The translations under genes and the position numbers were made by a program. This document shows, piece by piece, positions 15,344-23,843 of a stretch of DNA of 64,000 nucleotides (position 1 is its first letter; every line of letters starts with the position of its first letter). Source of the DNA: an uncultured bacterium (GTDB lineage: Bacteria > Bacteroidota > Bacteroidia > Bacteroidales > Bacteroidaceae); NCBI GenBank assembly GCA_905214795.1, contig CAJMNM010000005.1, positions 1 to 64,000 on the forward strand. Reading direction: 5' to 3'. The notes below the pieces were generated by a model. It was not told where the DNA came from. It worked only from the letters and a program-made list of their open reading frames with translations, and ran no database searches.

Positions 15344-17833
15344 TTACATCACGGCTATTTTTGTATTATTGGCAATGTATATGCCCGGTTTCAATATCAG
15401 GCAGACGCCCTGATTGGGCTGAAGTTCTGTTGTTGTTTGCAGCTTGCCGTCAATGGTATATAGTTTCAGTGTTTGTGCCTGTGGTGATTCTATATAAACC
15501 TTTCCACCATTCTTCTGACGGATAGACAGAGATGAGGCCTGTGTCTTGGGCTGATTGACGTTGGTAATCAGGTCGTCGGGAACGCCGCCCCATTTATCGT
15601 TCAGGCGGGTTGCTTCCTCGCGTGTGATGCCGGTCACCGTACCGTGGCGTGGATTGAAATTCTTGGTGAAGGAGTAAGAGCTTGTGCCGAAGTCGAACAG
15701 GTCTTTGCTGATTTGGTATTCGTAACGCAGTGAGGTGTATAGATCGTACATCAGCACATATCCTCTGTCATCATTCAGTTTGAAGATGCCCGAACCCTCA
15801 ACCGGTGTTTTGCCGGCATAGACATCCAGATAAATAAAGTCTTCTTTCCAGTCGCCGTGCAGGGTGGGGCACACAGCCTGCTGTATGCCGTTAATGTATT
15901 CTACGCCCTGCTCATCCTTGGTGTTGCCTTTGTAGAACAAATGCCACAGTCCGTCTTTATAGATGATGTCATTGTCAATGGAGCCGTATTTGGCGCTGAA
16001 CAACACTTCCGGTTCTTCCTCAAAGGCCGTAAAATCCTCGTTGGCATAAGCATAATAGGTAATGAGGTCATTTGATGTGCTGCGTTTGAGCGTGAAGTAA
16101 ATCATGTATTTACCGGCCGATGGGTCGTAGATGGTCTGTGGGGCCCATACCCAATGGGCATCGCCAAAGCGTTCCGGATAAGCCTGTGACAGGTTGATGT
16201 AAGCGTGCGACCAGTTGATAAGGTCGTCCGATTTCATCAGCACGATGCCGGGATTGGAACCCCATCCGTAGCGGTGAACATACATGTCGGTAGCTACAAT
16301 ATAGAATGTGTGTCCGTCTTCGCCGCGCAGGATGTGCGGGTCGCGTATACCGCCCGATTGTGAGATGGTGTCCGACATGATGATGGGCTGGTTCTTGTTC
16401 AGCGCACTCCAGTTTACGGCATCACTGCTGACACCGAAGCGGAGGTGTTCCTGCATGGCGCCGTCGCCCGAGCCTTCAAAGTAGGCAAACAGATAACCGT
16501 CATATTGCTCCTCCGGATAAGCGATGGTGACTTCAAAAGTCTTTTCACGCTTTTCATCGCCTTTACTGATGGTGGCAGTCATGGTCACCTTGGCCTGTGG
16601 CTCGCCTGCGGTTGAGAATTTCAGCAGCTCACCTTTTTCATTGATGTACGACGGGTCCGACGAAGTCCATGTAATGTGGCTTTCGCGTTCTCCGGCAGAG
16701 GGTAGGGGCAGATACCACTTGGCATTGTTCAGATAACCGGCCGGGATGGTCAGCTGCTCTGTGTCATACTCCACACTGGCCTGGTCGGTAAACAGATGGA
16801 TGACGGTTACCGTAAATTCACGGCTCATGGTGGTGCCGTTGTAATTGACGGTGGCAGTCAGCACAACTTCTCGGTTGTCCTCTTCGGGGTGTGGTCGGTT
16901 TACGGTGCCGTCGGCCGAAATGGTTTCGGGGTGAGACGAACTCCAGCTGATGGCCACTCCATTGATTTCGGTCGGGAATGTCAGATTTGTTTTCACGTTG
17001 TCCAGATTACCCAGATCGATGGCGTTTAATATGATATAAGCAGACATGTCCTGATTCATACCGTCAAGTGACTGGCACAATGAGCCTACCTGCTCTTCAG
17101 TGAGAGCCTCATGGTAAATCTTGAAGTTGTCTATGTAGGCGTTTTTCAGATAGGAGTCTGCCGACCAGCATGAGCGTCCCAGCCAGTTGTAGATGAAATT
17201 GTCTGCCATGTCCGCCGGCTTGATGGTGATGCCATCCTTTTGTCCGATGACGTCTCCGTTGAGATAGAGCGTGCCGGTGTCGCCCGACTGCACGTAAGTA
17301 ATGTTCTGCCACGTGTTGCAGGCAATGTTCTTGTCGTAGCCTACACTTTGCTGTGCGCCGTAAAGCTTGTTGTTAATGGTGTAAGACAGATTCTTTGCGC
17401 CGAGGAAAATATATTGCACCTCGTCCTGATTCTGTCCGTAAACCACAGGGTAAAGGCTAGAGAAACAGCAGATGAAATTGCCAAGATTATTCAGGTTGTT
17501 TACTGTCTCTGAATACAGGTCCAGACTGAGCGTGAAATCAGTTACACCGGAAAAGAACGCTTTTCCGGCCTGTTCGCCAAAATCCATGAAACCGTTGTTA
17601 CTGCCGGTAAACAACACCTTGTTGTGTCCTATTTCCTGTATTAGCGCGCCATTTTCAACCGAGCCTGTCAAAGACTGGCTGTCATCTGCCGGCACACCGT
17701 TTTCAAACGAATAGTTGAACACCGGAACTGGTTCGCTATTTGTAAGAGTGGAACCTTTGCTTATTTGTGCAAGGCTGCCCGATGTGCTACACAGTATGGC
17801 GGCAGCCAGTGTATAAATATGATAAGCTTTCAT
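15344..17833 (-). CDS. Multidomain secreted GH43 family glycoside hydrolase
   Basis: An 829-residue secreted enzyme. Order: signal peptide (to GSLAQ, about residue 23); a LamG/concanavalin-like domain at about 35-245 (VFNYSFENG, NAYIDNFKIYHEAL); two Ig-like repeats to about 440 (ISWSSSHPETISADGTVNR, ITWTSSDPSYINEKGELL); a five-bladed GH43 domain at about 445-760; and a short C-terminal tail domain (LKLYTIDGKLQTT, GIYIANN). GH43 acid residues are visible: base Asp in GIRDPHI, modulator Asp in GSIDNDIIYKD, acid Glu in VEGSGIF. Family members are mostly arabinofuranosidases, arabinanases or xylosidases; the substrate is not readable. The start at 17833 follows a strong promoter at 17873-17903. 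There is no SusC/SusD pair nearby. Confidence 0.88.
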   Translation of the reverse strand: MKAYHIYTLAAAILCSTSGSLAQISKGSTLTNSEPVPVFNYSFENGVPADDSQSLTGSVENGALIQEIGHNKVLFTGSNNGFMDFGEQAGKAFFSGVTDFTLSLDLYSETVNNLNNLGNFICCFSSLYPVVYGQNQDEVQYIFLGAKNLSYTINNKLYGAQQSVGYDKNIACNTWQNITYVQSGDTGTLYLNGDVIGQKDGITIKPADMADNFIYNWLGRSCWSADSYLKNAYIDNFKIYHEALTEEQVGSLCQSLDGMNQDMSAYIILNAIDLGNLDNVKTNLTFPTEINGVAISWSSSHPETISADGTVNRPHPEEDNREVVLTATVNYNGTTMSREFTVTVIHLFTDQASVEYDTEQLTIPAGYLNNAKWYLPLPSAGERESHITWTSSDPSYINEKGELLKFSTAGEPQAKVTMTATISKGDEKREKTFEVTIAYPEEQYDGYLFAYFEGSGDGAMQEHLRFGVSSDAVNWSALNKNQPIIMSDTISQSGGIRDPHILRGEDGHTFYIVATDMYVHRYGWGSNPGIVLMKSDDLINWSHAYINLSQAYPERFGDAHWVWAPQTIYDPSAGKYMIYFTLKRSTSNDLITYYAYANEDFTAFEEEPEVLFSAKYGSIDNDIIYKDGLWHLFYKGNTKDEQGVEYINGIQQAVCPTLHGDWKEDFIYLDVYAGKTPVEGSGIFKLNDDRGYVLMYDLYTSLRYEYQISKDLFDFGTSSYSFTKNFNPRHGTVTGITREEATRLNDKWGGVPDDLITNVNQPKTQASSLSIRQKNGGKVYIESPQAQTLKLYTIDGKLQTTTELQPNQGVCLILKPGIYIANNTKIAVM

Positions 17834-17872
17834 TGATTTAATGATTGTGTTTTTATAGTTCTGTATGTGTTG

Positions 17873-17903
17873 CAAAGATAAGTCATATATTCGGGAGTCA
17901 CAA
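17873..17903 (-). promoter_or_regulatory. Promoter of the multidomain GH43 gene
   Basis: Minus-strand TTG (17903-17901), a 20-base spacer, and TATCTTTG (17880-17873). The start should be near 17866, about 33 bases before the ATG at 17833, which excludes the longer reading frame from 17875. Confidence 0.78.
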
Positions 17904-18162
17904 TAAAAAGAATATCTATTAGTCGGTAAGATATCATTGTATGGCCGTTTTCAGGTTAATATAAACATTGAATATTTTTCAGACCTTAGCGGCATTCTCG
18001 GATTTTCTTTGTACATTCACGTGGCAGATAAGGATTTTCTGAGATGATGTTCCGCATGGGCTGTGCATGGTCTGATAAATCTGCGGACAGCATCACCTTT
18101 CGAGCCTTGTCTTGCGGCTCGAAATCTTAAACATATTTTCAACAGACAGAATTGTGATTTTA
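17904..18162 (+). other. Leader region upstream of the deaminase, with a hairpin
   Basis: About 260 bases without a gene. The notable element is a perfect 9-bp inverted repeat, TTTCGAGCC (18098-18106) with GGCTCGAAA (18116-18124), separated by 9 bases and ending 38 bases before the deaminase ATG. There is no T tract, so it is not a standard terminator; it may be an operator or a 5' UTR hairpin. No TAnnTTTG element was found in a convincing position. Confidence 0.4.
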
Positions 18163-19440
18163 ATGACGGATATGGCGGCAGTTCATAAAATAATTATTTG
18201 TAATGCCCTCTTGAATGGGCAATCTGTAGACTTGCATATCACAGGAAACAGGATTTCACGTATCGTTTCACATCAGCACCCGGCGGTGCCTTGTTCCGAT
18301 GGTCCGGAAACGGAATGCATTGACGCGCAAGGGATGAGCGTATTCCCCGCTTTTTATAATATGCACAATCATGCCGCGATGACGCTTTTGCGGGGCTATG
18401 CCGACGACTTGCCTTTAATGGAATGGCTGCAACAGCACATCTGGCCGGCTGAAGCGCGTTTTACCGACGAGCATATCCGTGTTGGTGTCCGGCTGGCTTG
18501 CCTGGAGATGATAAAGTCGGGCACGGTGTTCTTCAATGACATGTATTGGAAAGAAGAGGTGGCGCTGCCCGTTGTCGAGGCGATGGGGTTACGTGCGGAG
18601 TTGGGCGTTACGTTTATTGACGCACAGGACGACAGTGTGAAGAACCGGAGTTTCGACCTGCTGGAGCATTTTATGCCGGGGTCGGACGGGCGGGTATCTC
18701 TGGCTGTCGCGCCTCACGCCATTTATACCGTGGGCAAGGAACTGCTTTGCCGGTGTGCAGAAGTGGCCCGGCGTAACGGACAGAAAATTCATATTCATTT
18801 GAGCGAGACGCAAGGCGAAGTGGAAGCCTGTCTTAAGGAACATGGCTGTACGCCTGTGGCCTATCTTGACAGAATGGGGTTTCTGGGAGAGGATGTGGTT
18901 GCCGCTCATGCGGTGCATGTCACCGATGAGGATATCCGGATTCTGGCCCGGCGGAAGGTCACTGTGGCGCATTGTCCGGTAAGCAACATGAAGCTTTCGT
19001 CGGGCATGGCTCCCGTTCAAAAGATGTTGGATGCCGGTTGCCGTGTGACTTTGGCTACAGATGGCTGTTCGTCCAACAATAATCTGGACATGCGTGAGGA
19101 AATGAAGATAGCCGCACTGCTGGCAAAGGTTTGCAGCGGGCCGCAAGCCTTGTCGGCCGGTGAAGTGCTGCGCATGGCGACACGTGCCGGGGCCGAAACC
19201 ATGGGACTGGATGCCGGCGTCATCGAAGAGGGACGGCTTGCCGATCTGCTGCTGGTGCGCCATGACAACGCATGTATGACTCCCATGTTTAACCCCGAGA
19301 GTAATTGGGTCTATGCGGCGGATAGTTCGATGATTGATACCGTGATATGTAATGGCCGGATTCTGATGCAGGGACGCAAGGTGGAAGGCGAGGAAGACAT
19401 TTTGGCTGACGCCCGCCGTCTGGCGGCTACGCTGCTCTGA
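18163..19440 (+). CDS. Amidohydrolase: probable 5'-methylthioadenosine/S-adenosylhomocysteine deaminase
   Basis: A 425-residue TIM-barrel metal hydrolase of the MtaD/SahD type, which deaminates SAH, MTA or 5'-deoxyadenosine to the inosyl form. Metal and catalytic residues are visible: His68/His70 in MHNHAAM, His212 in HIHLSET with Glu215, His249 in AAHAVH, Asp300 in LATDGCSSNNNLDM. The TLLRGYADDLPLMEWL stretch (75-90) is diagnostic of this subfamily. The ATG at 18163 is chosen; a further in-frame ATG follows 9 bases later. It converges on the SAHH-like gene with 2 bases between stops. A sampled 60-base line here (18421) has 34 G/C, well above the window average. Confidence 0.88.
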   Translation: MTDMAAVHKIIICNALLNGQSVDLHITGNRISRIVSHQHPAVPCSDGPETECIDAQGMSVFPAFYNMHNHAAMTLLRGYADDLPLMEWLQQHIWPAEARFTDEHIRVGVRLACLEMIKSGTVFFNDMYWKEEVALPVVEAMGLRAELGVTFIDAQDDSVKNRSFDLLEHFMPGSDGRVSLAVAPHAIYTVGKELLCRCAEVARRNGQKIHIHLSETQGEVEACLKEHGCTPVAYLDRMGFLGEDVVAAHAVHVTDEDIRILARRKVTVAHCPVSNMKLSSGMAPVQKMLDAGCRVTLATDGCSSNNNLDMREEMKIAALLAKVCSGPQALSAGEVLRMATRAGAETMGLDAGVIEEGRLADLLLVRHDNACMTPMFNPESNWVYAADSSMIDTVICNGRILMQGRKVEGEEDILADARRLAATLL

Positions 19441-19442
19441 AT

Positions 19443-20510
19443 TTAGCTGATGTATGCCAGTTCCTTGCCCAGCAGTCCGTTCATGCGGGTCACGTCGAGT
19501 ACTTCGGTTTCGATTTCCTCGGGCGGCATGATGAGCCGGTAGGATTGCCGGTTATGCTGTTTTTTGAGGTATACGGCTCCGGCATTATGCAGAGCCATTG
19601 TGGCATCGATGTAACGTAAGCGGGTGGGTTCTTCGAGAATGAAGTTTAATGTTTTCTTGTTGTTTAATACATATTCCGGCGCGATGTGTGGACCGTATTC
19701 GTCTTCTACGCCCATATTGGCCAGCAATGCGCCGCTACCGGTGAGTGCTTCGGCCGGAATTGCCGTCAGGGCGTTGCGTATGCCTGTGGCCGTAACAACG
19801 GCATAGGCTCCCTGTAAAGCTTGGGTAATGTGTGCGAGGTCGCGATAGTCTATAATCTCAGCCGCATAGTTGCTGATGTTCGGCGGCAGACAACTGATGT
19901 CGCTTACTACGGTTGTTTTTACACCTTTGCTGTGGGCATGGAACAAAATGCCGGAGCCTACCTTTCCGCAGCCGAAAAGGATGAGTCTGCGGCCTTCCCA
20001 GTCGGTATATCCAAGTTGTCGCATGGCGCGGAAATAACTCTCGCCGGTTCCGAGGCAGGTCTCGATGCGCTTGATTTTTCCGCCGTCGGCAAAAAATACG
20101 GGTCGCCGGTTGTCACGGAACGAATCGATGCCGCTGTGTGTCAGTTCCACATAGCCGATTCGCGGAACCAGATGTGAGAAAGAACCGGCGCAGTCCAGAA
20201 TCATATCAAAATCAGTCTCCTCCTCACGCTGCCCGGCTTCAGATACAGGAATACCACAGTCTTTCAGCAGGCTGACAATTGTCGGGTCGTGTGCCATCAC
20301 GCCCGAAATTCCGACAGTCAGCTGTGCGCCGGCGTCAATCAGGGCCAGGTGTTTTAGGAGTGTGTTGCGGTACACGGGTGTCGCGTCCAGCAGACGTATA
20401 CCGTCAAGCGGCCGTTCTTCCGACCACTGTGTCATTTGCTTCAGAAGAGCGGGGTATTCATTGGTTTGATAGGTGTGTTGCAGCAGTTCTTTGATTGGTT
20501 CCAGATTCAT
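19443..20510 (-). CDS. Adenosylhomocysteinase-like NAD-binding protein, shortened and lacking active-site blocks
   Basis: A 355-residue protein resembling S-adenosylhomocysteine hydrolase (about 430-470 residues). It keeps the NAD fold (FGCGKVGSG at 179-187), VVTATG (238-243), ALLANMG (261-267) and the IETCLGTGES block (149-158) that matches the EETTTG region. It lacks the NDSVTKxKFDN block, which supplies a substrate-binding Lys and Asp; only about 13 residues lie between ETCLGTGES and the NAD domain. The DDGGD motif reads DCAGS (106-110) and the GHFD His is replaced (MGVEDEYG). So NAD binding is likely, but ordinary SAH hydrolysis is doubtful. The start at 20510 matches the helical N terminus of the family. 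It converges with an SAH/MTA deaminase. Confidence 0.75.
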   Translation of the reverse strand: MNLEPIKELLQHTYQTNEYPALLKQMTQWSEERPLDGIRLLDATPVYRNTLLKHLALIDAGAQLTVGISGVMAHDPTIVSLLKDCGIPVSEAGQREEETDFDMILDCAGSFSHLVPRIGYVELTHSGIDSFRDNRRPVFFADGGKIKRIETCLGTGESYFRAMRQLGYTDWEGRRLILFGCGKVGSGILFHAHSKGVKTTVVSDISCLPPNISNYAAEIIDYRDLAHITQALQGAYAVVTATGIRNALTAIPAEALTGSGALLANMGVEDEYGPHIAPEYVLNNKKTLNFILEEPTRLRYIDATMALHNAGAVYLKKQHNRQSYRLIMPPEEIETEVLDVTRMNGLLGKELAYIS

Positions 20511-21007
20511 GATGATGAGAGCTTTTTTGAACAGGGGACACTTTCCCAAAAAAGAATGATTTAAACTCTCCGGCGCAGTGAACGGTTGTGGGCAAACTAT
20601 TGTCTATTGTCTATGCTTGTTGTTCTGATACCGTGTAGGGAGTTAAATCAGACTTGTTCTTGTCCGGTATGGTAAAAGTACAAATAAAATCTGAGACGAT
20701 GACTTTGTTTGTAGAACTATTTGGAGAGTAAACTAATTGAGCACTTCTGTTTCCGGTTAAAGACTCGTTTTATGGATAATGTCGGGTGGTTGTGTTTCGT
20801 ATGGATACCTAATCAGTAAAGATTGTATTTTATATTCTTTGGTTAAATAATCAATTTTGTAAATTATAATTTAAAAACTGCTTTTCTTCTCTTTAATTCT
20901 GAATCCTGTTATCTGATTCTTTTTCTACGGGTGAAGAAAACGGAGATTAAATGCTGGAATTTAACTAATCAGAAAAGTAGGATAATCTAATTGTTTGTGA
21001 GCTTATG

Positions 21008-21039
21008 TTTACAATTTTATTGATTGCTTGAATTGTAAA
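21008..21039. repeat. Inverted repeat TTTACAATT / AATTGTAAA
   Basis: Perfect 9-bp inverted repeat with a 14-base spacer in the noncoding region, about 35 bases before the first CGTAACCGTA copies. It could be an operator or a weak hairpin; nothing ties it to a gene. Confidence 0.45.
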
Positions 21040-21072
21040 TATTTATTATTTTAGGCGCCGGATGCCTTGTTT

Positions 21073-21112
21073 TGTAACCGTAGATAAATTTTTCGTAACC
21101 GTAGGCGTTTTC
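21073..21112. repeat. Two CGTAACCGTA copies 21 bp apart
   Basis: TGTAACCGTA (21073-21082) and CGTAACCGTA (21094-21103) are the reverse complement of the core of the main array about 150 bases downstream. Start-to-start spacing is 21 bases, two helical turns. Confidence 0.7.
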
Positions 21113-21236
21113 CAGTAAAAATGGAATTATAAAGATGCTCTGTTGCAATCTTTTGATTATTAGTTATTTATAAACTGCTTTGGCGGAAGTTTTTTTCTTT
21201 GTTTTTTAGCCCAAATGTCAGGTAATATGTAATTGA

Positions 21237-21412
21237 TACGGTTGTGAGTTTTTTTGTGTACGGTTGCGAATTTCATCGCATACGGTTACGAACTTTTTTC
21301 TCTACGGTTGCGGTGAACTTCGTAACCGTATGGAAATATTTTTCTGCACTGTTATGAGATTTTTCGTAACCGTACGCAATTTAAAAGGTTGCCGTAGCAA
21401 TTTTTAATAAAG
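21237..21412. repeat. Imperfect 22-bp tandem repeat array with TACGGTTRCG core
   Basis: Four cores in the same orientation start exactly 22 bases apart: TACGGTTGTG (21237), TACGGTTGCG (21259), TACGGTTACG (21281) and TACGGTTGCG (21303). A degenerate copy continues the phase at 21347. Reverse-complement cores CGTAACCGTA occur at 21321 and 21365 (44 apart), with a 7/10 match at 21387, again 22 further on. Each core is followed by a T-rich spacer. The 22-base unit is not a multiple of three and all frames are interrupted, so it is not coding. The 22-base phase equals about two helical turns, which suits stacked protein-binding sites; a decayed minisatellite is the alternative. Confidence 0.8.
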
Positions 21413-22061
21413 GTAATAGTTGTTTACATTTTATGGCATCCAAAATTTATGTCAGCACAGATGAAAAAGCGTAAAGTATTTGTTTTATTGCCTGTTTTTC
21501 TGATAAAAACTGCATTAAGATGCCGAGATTTTGTATTGACCTTGCTTTATGGTTGGAAAAAGTATCCAATAATCCGGTTTTTCCCGAATAAGAAAAAAGT
21601 GATATGAAAAAACGTGAAAACAATATGTTTCGTAATTGGCAAAAATCTGTTGATTATTGTTGTGGGCTTTCTAATTTATATCTTATATTGTGAAATAAGA
21701 ATAAAAAGATATGAAAAATAAGGGTGAATAACGCAATATGATTTTTGCGAAAATCTAATGTCTTGAACGGACTTGTATTAAAAAACGGCGTTTTGGGGTG
21801 TGTTTCTTTCCAACAAAGCGAAGTTAAAGCCGGAAAGACGATATTTCTTTCCTGTTTGCCAGAATTAAAGGAATGTAAATATTTGTTGTTTGGAAAGCGT
21901 CTTTTGTTAGTAAATAAATATGTTATAAGTGAGCCGGAAAAAACATTCTGTGTATGTTGATTTTTAGGGGTGGACGGTAGAAGTGGTCCGAGAAAGCAGA
22001 CATCGCTTTCGGACAGTATCCGGTACGGCGTGAAAAAATGAGTTTTTTGTATTGTATACGG

Positions 22062-23360
22062 TTAATCGTTTGATTTTAATATTTTAATTGCCTTTTCTAA
22101 CACGTTGTCCCGGTTCTTTAAGAAAGATTCAATATCCTCTTCAACCACGATGTCCGGCTGGATGCCGTATCCTATAAACTCATTTCCTTCAGCGTCCAAT
22201 TCATATTTGGTGCAGATGCGGCAGCCGATTCCAAACCCTAAGTCAATGAAGATGGGATTTCCGGTACTACCGCCGGTTGGGGTTCCGATAATCTTTCCTC
22301 TTTTGGCTCCTTTGAATGTCACACAAAAGTTTTCGGCAGAAGAAAACGTTAAAGCGTTTACCAACAGAACAATAGGTTTCTGATAGATTTCCTTGTCGCG
22401 GACCGGCGTGAGCGGATCGGGAGTCTGCATGTACCATTCTTGGGGATAATTCCACGAAGCATGGGCTGCAATATACATCGGTGAACGCCATGCGCCCTGT
22501 GGAATCGGACGGTTGCAGAAATGTCTGATAAGGAAATCGGCATGTGACGAATTGCCGCCGCCATTATCGCGTATATCAATAATCAGAGCGTCGGTCTTTA
22601 ATATTTCATTGTATAATTTCTCAAAATAAGAACGGTTGAAATCTGAGTTGTCAAAACTGCGGACTGTCAGCAGGCCTATATTTCCATTGAGCGTTTTGAA
22701 ATCTATTGCAGCGGCGTTTTGAGATAAATCCCACGCAATATTCCGATTGCTTTCTACGGTGAAGGCTTTTCCTTTTTTATCTTTAAATAAGATTTTACTT
22801 TGTTTTGAGCCTTTGTCTTTGGTCAAATTAAATCTGGAAAACGGGGCATACTTGGTCCATTGAGGTGTGGAAGATGAAAAATAGGGCTGAATATGTTTCT
22901 TGCCATGGTCCAAAACCTTTTCATTGCCTATCTCCAGGATCTCACAACCGGGATTTACTCCGGAGTTCTTTAAAAATGAACTGTATACATTGGTTACAAA
23001 CACCCTGTCGCCAATTCGTTTGGTGGTCATCGGGAGCGGGCGAATCCAATCCTCTGTGTTTTCGGGATTGTTCATCGGAAAAATATAGGTATGACCGTCA
23101 TGAAGCCGGGCACATAGTGTTTGCATCTCTTTCATGAAATCTTCATCAGAAGAGGTCGCAACTAATTTAGGCAGTGAAGCCATGCATAAACTGTCCCAAT
23201 CGAATTTCAATTTATTGTAAGACGCAAAATTGTATTTTACTTCTGTGCAGAAACGGGATAAGATATAAGCTTTTTGGGAAGCATCCAGTTTTGTTTCGCC
23301 GTATGCAAAAGGTCTATTGATAAATAAACAGATTATAATGAATAGATGTATCTTTTTCAT
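22062..23360 (-). CDS. Secreted S41 family peptidase
   Basis: A 432-residue protein with a signal peptide (about 1-21, FIIICLFINRPFAYG). A helical N-terminal domain contains RLHDGHTYIF near residue 87. A short PDZ-like part (NSGVNPGCEILEIGNEKV) is followed by the S41 catalytic domain: ALIIDIRDNGGGNSSHADFL, then the nucleophile region ALTFSSAENF and the TPTGGSTGNP loop. S41 enzymes are C-terminal-processing-type serine peptidases with a Ser/Lys dyad. The Ser in SSAEN is visible; the Lys is probably in TFKGAKRGKIIG. It should act in the periplasm or on the surface. It has no operon partner. Its own promoter was not seen; the nearest minus-strand promoter lies 250 bases upstream at the candidate small RNA. 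Confidence 0.86.
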   Translation of the reverse strand: MKKIHLFIIICLFINRPFAYGETKLDASQKAYILSRFCTEVKYNFASYNKLKFDWDSLCMASLPKLVATSSDEDFMKEMQTLCARLHDGHTYIFPMNNPENTEDWIRPLPMTTKRIGDRVFVTNVYSSFLKNSGVNPGCEILEIGNEKVLDHGKKHIQPYFSSSTPQWTKYAPFSRFNLTKDKGSKQSKILFKDKKGKAFTVESNRNIAWDLSQNAAAIDFKTLNGNIGLLTVRSFDNSDFNRSYFEKLYNEILKTDALIIDIRDNGGGNSSHADFLIRHFCNRPIPQGAWRSPMYIAAHASWNYPQEWYMQTPDPLTPVRDKEIYQKPIVLLVNALTFSSAENFCVTFKGAKRGKIIGTPTGGSTGNPIFIDLGFGIGCRICTKYELDAEGNEFIGYGIQPDIVVEEDIESFLKNRDNVLEKAIKILKSND

Positions 23361-23542
23361 GTGGTTGGATTTAAAACCTTATTAAAAATAAACTTTTCTC
23401 TTGTCTTTTTAAAAAACAAGCGGTCTTTATTTGATTGTAAGGGCGGAAGAAATTCCCTTGTAAGTGGGACTCAGTTTCTATAAGATTTCTATAGTCTCTT
23501 CTTTGCTATTTCCATGTCACCAACGGTTGTGACGTACGGATA

Positions 23543-23605
23543 TAAAAAAAGGGTCAGCGCTCTGACCCAACCTTTGTTAACCTTAAATCTAATACTATGA
23601 AAAAC
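23543..23605 (-). ncRNA. Candidate small RNA or terminated leader
   Basis: On the minus strand a promoter (23612-23641) is followed by about 37 bases and then a terminator hairpin (GGGTCAG/CTGACCC stem, 23551-23568) with a T7 tract (23550-23544). The predicted transcript is only about 62 bases and contains no reading frame of note. Its middle part (TAGTATTAGATTTAAGG, then TTAACAAAGG) resembles, from memory, a short sequence recurring before terminator hairpins in Bacteroides genomes, possibly the paralogous sRNA family called FopS; that link is unverified. It lies 190 bases upstream of the S41 peptidase, so it could also be an attenuated leader for that gene. Confidence 0.6.
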
Positions 23606-23611
23606 ACAGTG

Positions 23612-23641
23612 CAAAGGTAGATATATTTTTTGAAACAACAA
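23612..23641 (-). promoter_or_regulatory. Promoter of the candidate small RNA
   Basis: Minus-strand TTG (23641-23639), a 19-base spacer and TACCTTTG (23619-23612) match the Bacteroidales consensus. The predicted start near 23605 leads straight into a terminator about 40 bases later. Confidence 0.68.
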
Positions 23642-23843
23642 ATTCTGATAAATAAATTGCTTTATAATTAACATATTTTAAAATTAATAACCTGTAAATA
23701 GGCTGTTTAAGGCTTTTATAAGCCTGTTTTTATGACAGGAAACAGATTTAGAGAAAATGGCTGTGTAAAAAAATAATCTGCATATAATGACTTTGTTTTT
23801 TACCGGATACAAAGTCGGGTTGAGAGGAAGGAAGAAAATGAAA

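Larger units (their letters stand above)
20511..22061. other. 1.5-kb AT-rich region without a convincing gene
   Basis: No reading frame here has a good start and recognisable composition; the longest candidates are 71 and 48 codons and look accidental. The region contains the 22-bp repeat array (21237-21412), two related 10-mers at 21073-21103, and a perfect 9-bp inverted repeat, TTTACAATT (21008-21016) with AATTGTAAA (21031-21039). The GC-rich genes on its left stop sharply at 20.5 kb. It may be a decayed element or a long regulatory/noncoding region. Confidence 0.6.

Noticed and set aside
17904..18162. SAH or SAM riboswitch in the deaminase leader
   Set aside because: Only one 9-bp hairpin is present; the conserved core of known SAM or SAH riboswitches was not seen.
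21237..21412. CRISPR array
   Set aside because: The repeats are only about 10 conserved bases, occur in both orientations, have spacers of about 12 T-rich bases and no cas genes nearby.
21461..21607. 48-codon frame beginning MKKRKVFVLLPVF
   Set aside because: It has a hydrophobic start that mimics a signal peptide, but no promoter, no homology I recognise, and it lies in AT-rich DNA where such frames arise by chance.
21745..21960. 71-codon open frame in the geneless region
   Set aside because: It starts with TTG, has no promoter element or recognisable motif, and its composition matches the surrounding noncoding DNA.
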